Shown here: positions 4,809 to 5,226 of the stretch, piece after piece | Layout of the letters: every line of letters begins with the position of its first letter | How positions within the stretch are numbered: position 1 is the stretch's first letter | From: Chloroflexota bacterium | GTDB lineage: Bacteria > Chloroflexota > UBA6077 > JACCZL01 | DNA length: 5,226 nucleotides | Direction: 5' to 3' | Assembly: GCA_013695975.1 (NCBI GenBank) | Contig: JACCZL010000991.1 | Location: 1 to 5,226 of the forward strand | Program-made: the position numbers and the translations under genes | Notes under the pieces: model-generated | Database searches by the model: none | Told to the model about the DNA's origin: nothing | What the model saw: only the letters and a program-made list of their open reading frames with translations

Positions 4809-5226
4809 ATGATCGGACGAACCAGCAACCACGCCCTGCAAATGGCGCGGCCACGGCGGACTGATCGACAGGGTAGCGCCCGGCGACGCGCATTTGGACG
4901 CGGTGCGGCTCGGCTTGGTTTCCACGGGGTTGTCGTGGCGGTGGGTCTCTCGGTAGCGGCCAACGCCTGGATCAATCCTCGCGGCGCGCTCGAGCTGCGG
5001 GACCGAGCCGTCGACGTCGTCGAAGTTGCCGATGAGATGATCGACGGCCTGCTCGAGGAGGCCCAGGACTCGCTGCTCGATCTTGCCCAGATCGTCCCGA
5101 CCCCCGAACCGCTGAAGCCGATTATGCGGACGGTGGCCCAGGGCGACACGATCAAGGGCATCGCCGAGGAGTACTCGGTCAGCATTAACACGATTCTCGC
5201 GTCGAACAAGATCGAGGATCCCGACG
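4809..5226 (+). CDS. Membrane-anchored LysM domain protein (3' partial)
   Basis: The frame opened by ATG 4809 runs to the window edge without a stop, giving 139 complete residues. Residues 1-35 are Arg-rich and cytoplasmic (PRRTDRQ, ARRRAFGRG). A single hydrophobic segment at about 36-55 (LGFHGVVVAVGLSVAANAWI) acts as signal anchor or uncleaved signal peptide. Residues 60-95 form an acidic amphipathic helix region (ELRDRAVDVVEVADEM and onward), then a PTPEPLKP spacer. A LysM peptidoglycan-binding domain starts near residue 107: TVAQGDTIKGIAEEYSVS, then INTILASNKIEDPD, matching the usual V-x-x-GDT-x-x-x-IA-x-x-(Y/F)-x-V-x-x-x-x-(I/L)-x-x-x-N pattern. Proteins of this shape often continue with further LysM units and an M23 peptidase domain, but that part is outside the window. 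It probably acts at the cell envelope. A strong promoter and a long leader precede it. Confidence 0.85.
   Translation, partial: MIGRTSNHALQMARPRRTDRQGSARRRAFGRGAARLGFHGVVVAVGLSVAANAWINPRGALELRDRAVDVVEVADEMIDGLLEEAQDSLLDLAQIVPTPEPLKPIMRTVAQGDTIKGIAEEYSVSINTILASNKIEDPD

Overview
The window is GC-rich (roughly two thirds G+C by eye) and densely coding, with strong G/C bias at third codon positions and purine-rich ribosome binding sites. The Ala/Pro/Lys-rich linker on the substrate-binding protein and the short palindromic CGTAGGGGCG repeats after stop codons resemble what I know from Chloroflexota, in particular Thermomicrobia/Sphaerobacter-like bacteria. This placement is an inference; there is no rRNA or other firm marker here.

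Layout. (1) Bases 1-3241 hold a carbohydrate-type ABC importer operon on the + strand: a family 1 solute-binding protein whose N-terminus lies outside the window (1-1346), a MalF/UgpA-like permease (1410-2354) and a MalG/UgpE-like permease (2351-3241, ATGA overlap with the previous gene). No ATPase gene is present. (2) Bases 3279-3959 hold a co-directional RraA/HMG-aldolase-like gene, probably a metabolic enzyme of the same operon. (3) Bases 3993-4475, on the - strand, encode an unrecognised four-helix membrane protein, convergent with the RraA-like gene. (4) Bases 4476-4808 are a 333-base divergent intergenic region. It holds a very good sigma70-type promoter on the + strand (TTGACC-N17-TAGAAT), a weaker candidate promoter on the - strand with a perfect 16-bp palindrome mostly in its spacer, and a long leader rich in hairpins. 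(5) From 4809 to the right edge is the beginning of a membrane-anchored LysM protein with no stop codon before the window ends.

The transport operon works as a unit. The lipoprotein-type binding protein captures a ligand, probably a sugar or sugar derivative, the two permeases form the channel, and an ATPase encoded elsewhere must power it. The RraA-like protein may act on a 2-oxo-acid derived from the ligand. A short palindromic repeat family sits 5-12 bases behind the stop codons of the binding protein, the second permease and the RraA-like gene. The first copy is placed like the REP element between malE and malF in E. coli, the second is only half an element leading into a ribosome binding site, and the third fills the convergent gap and supplies the stop codon of the opposing gene.

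I see no proven new system. The points most worth checking are the repeat family and the structured leader in front of the LysM gene.
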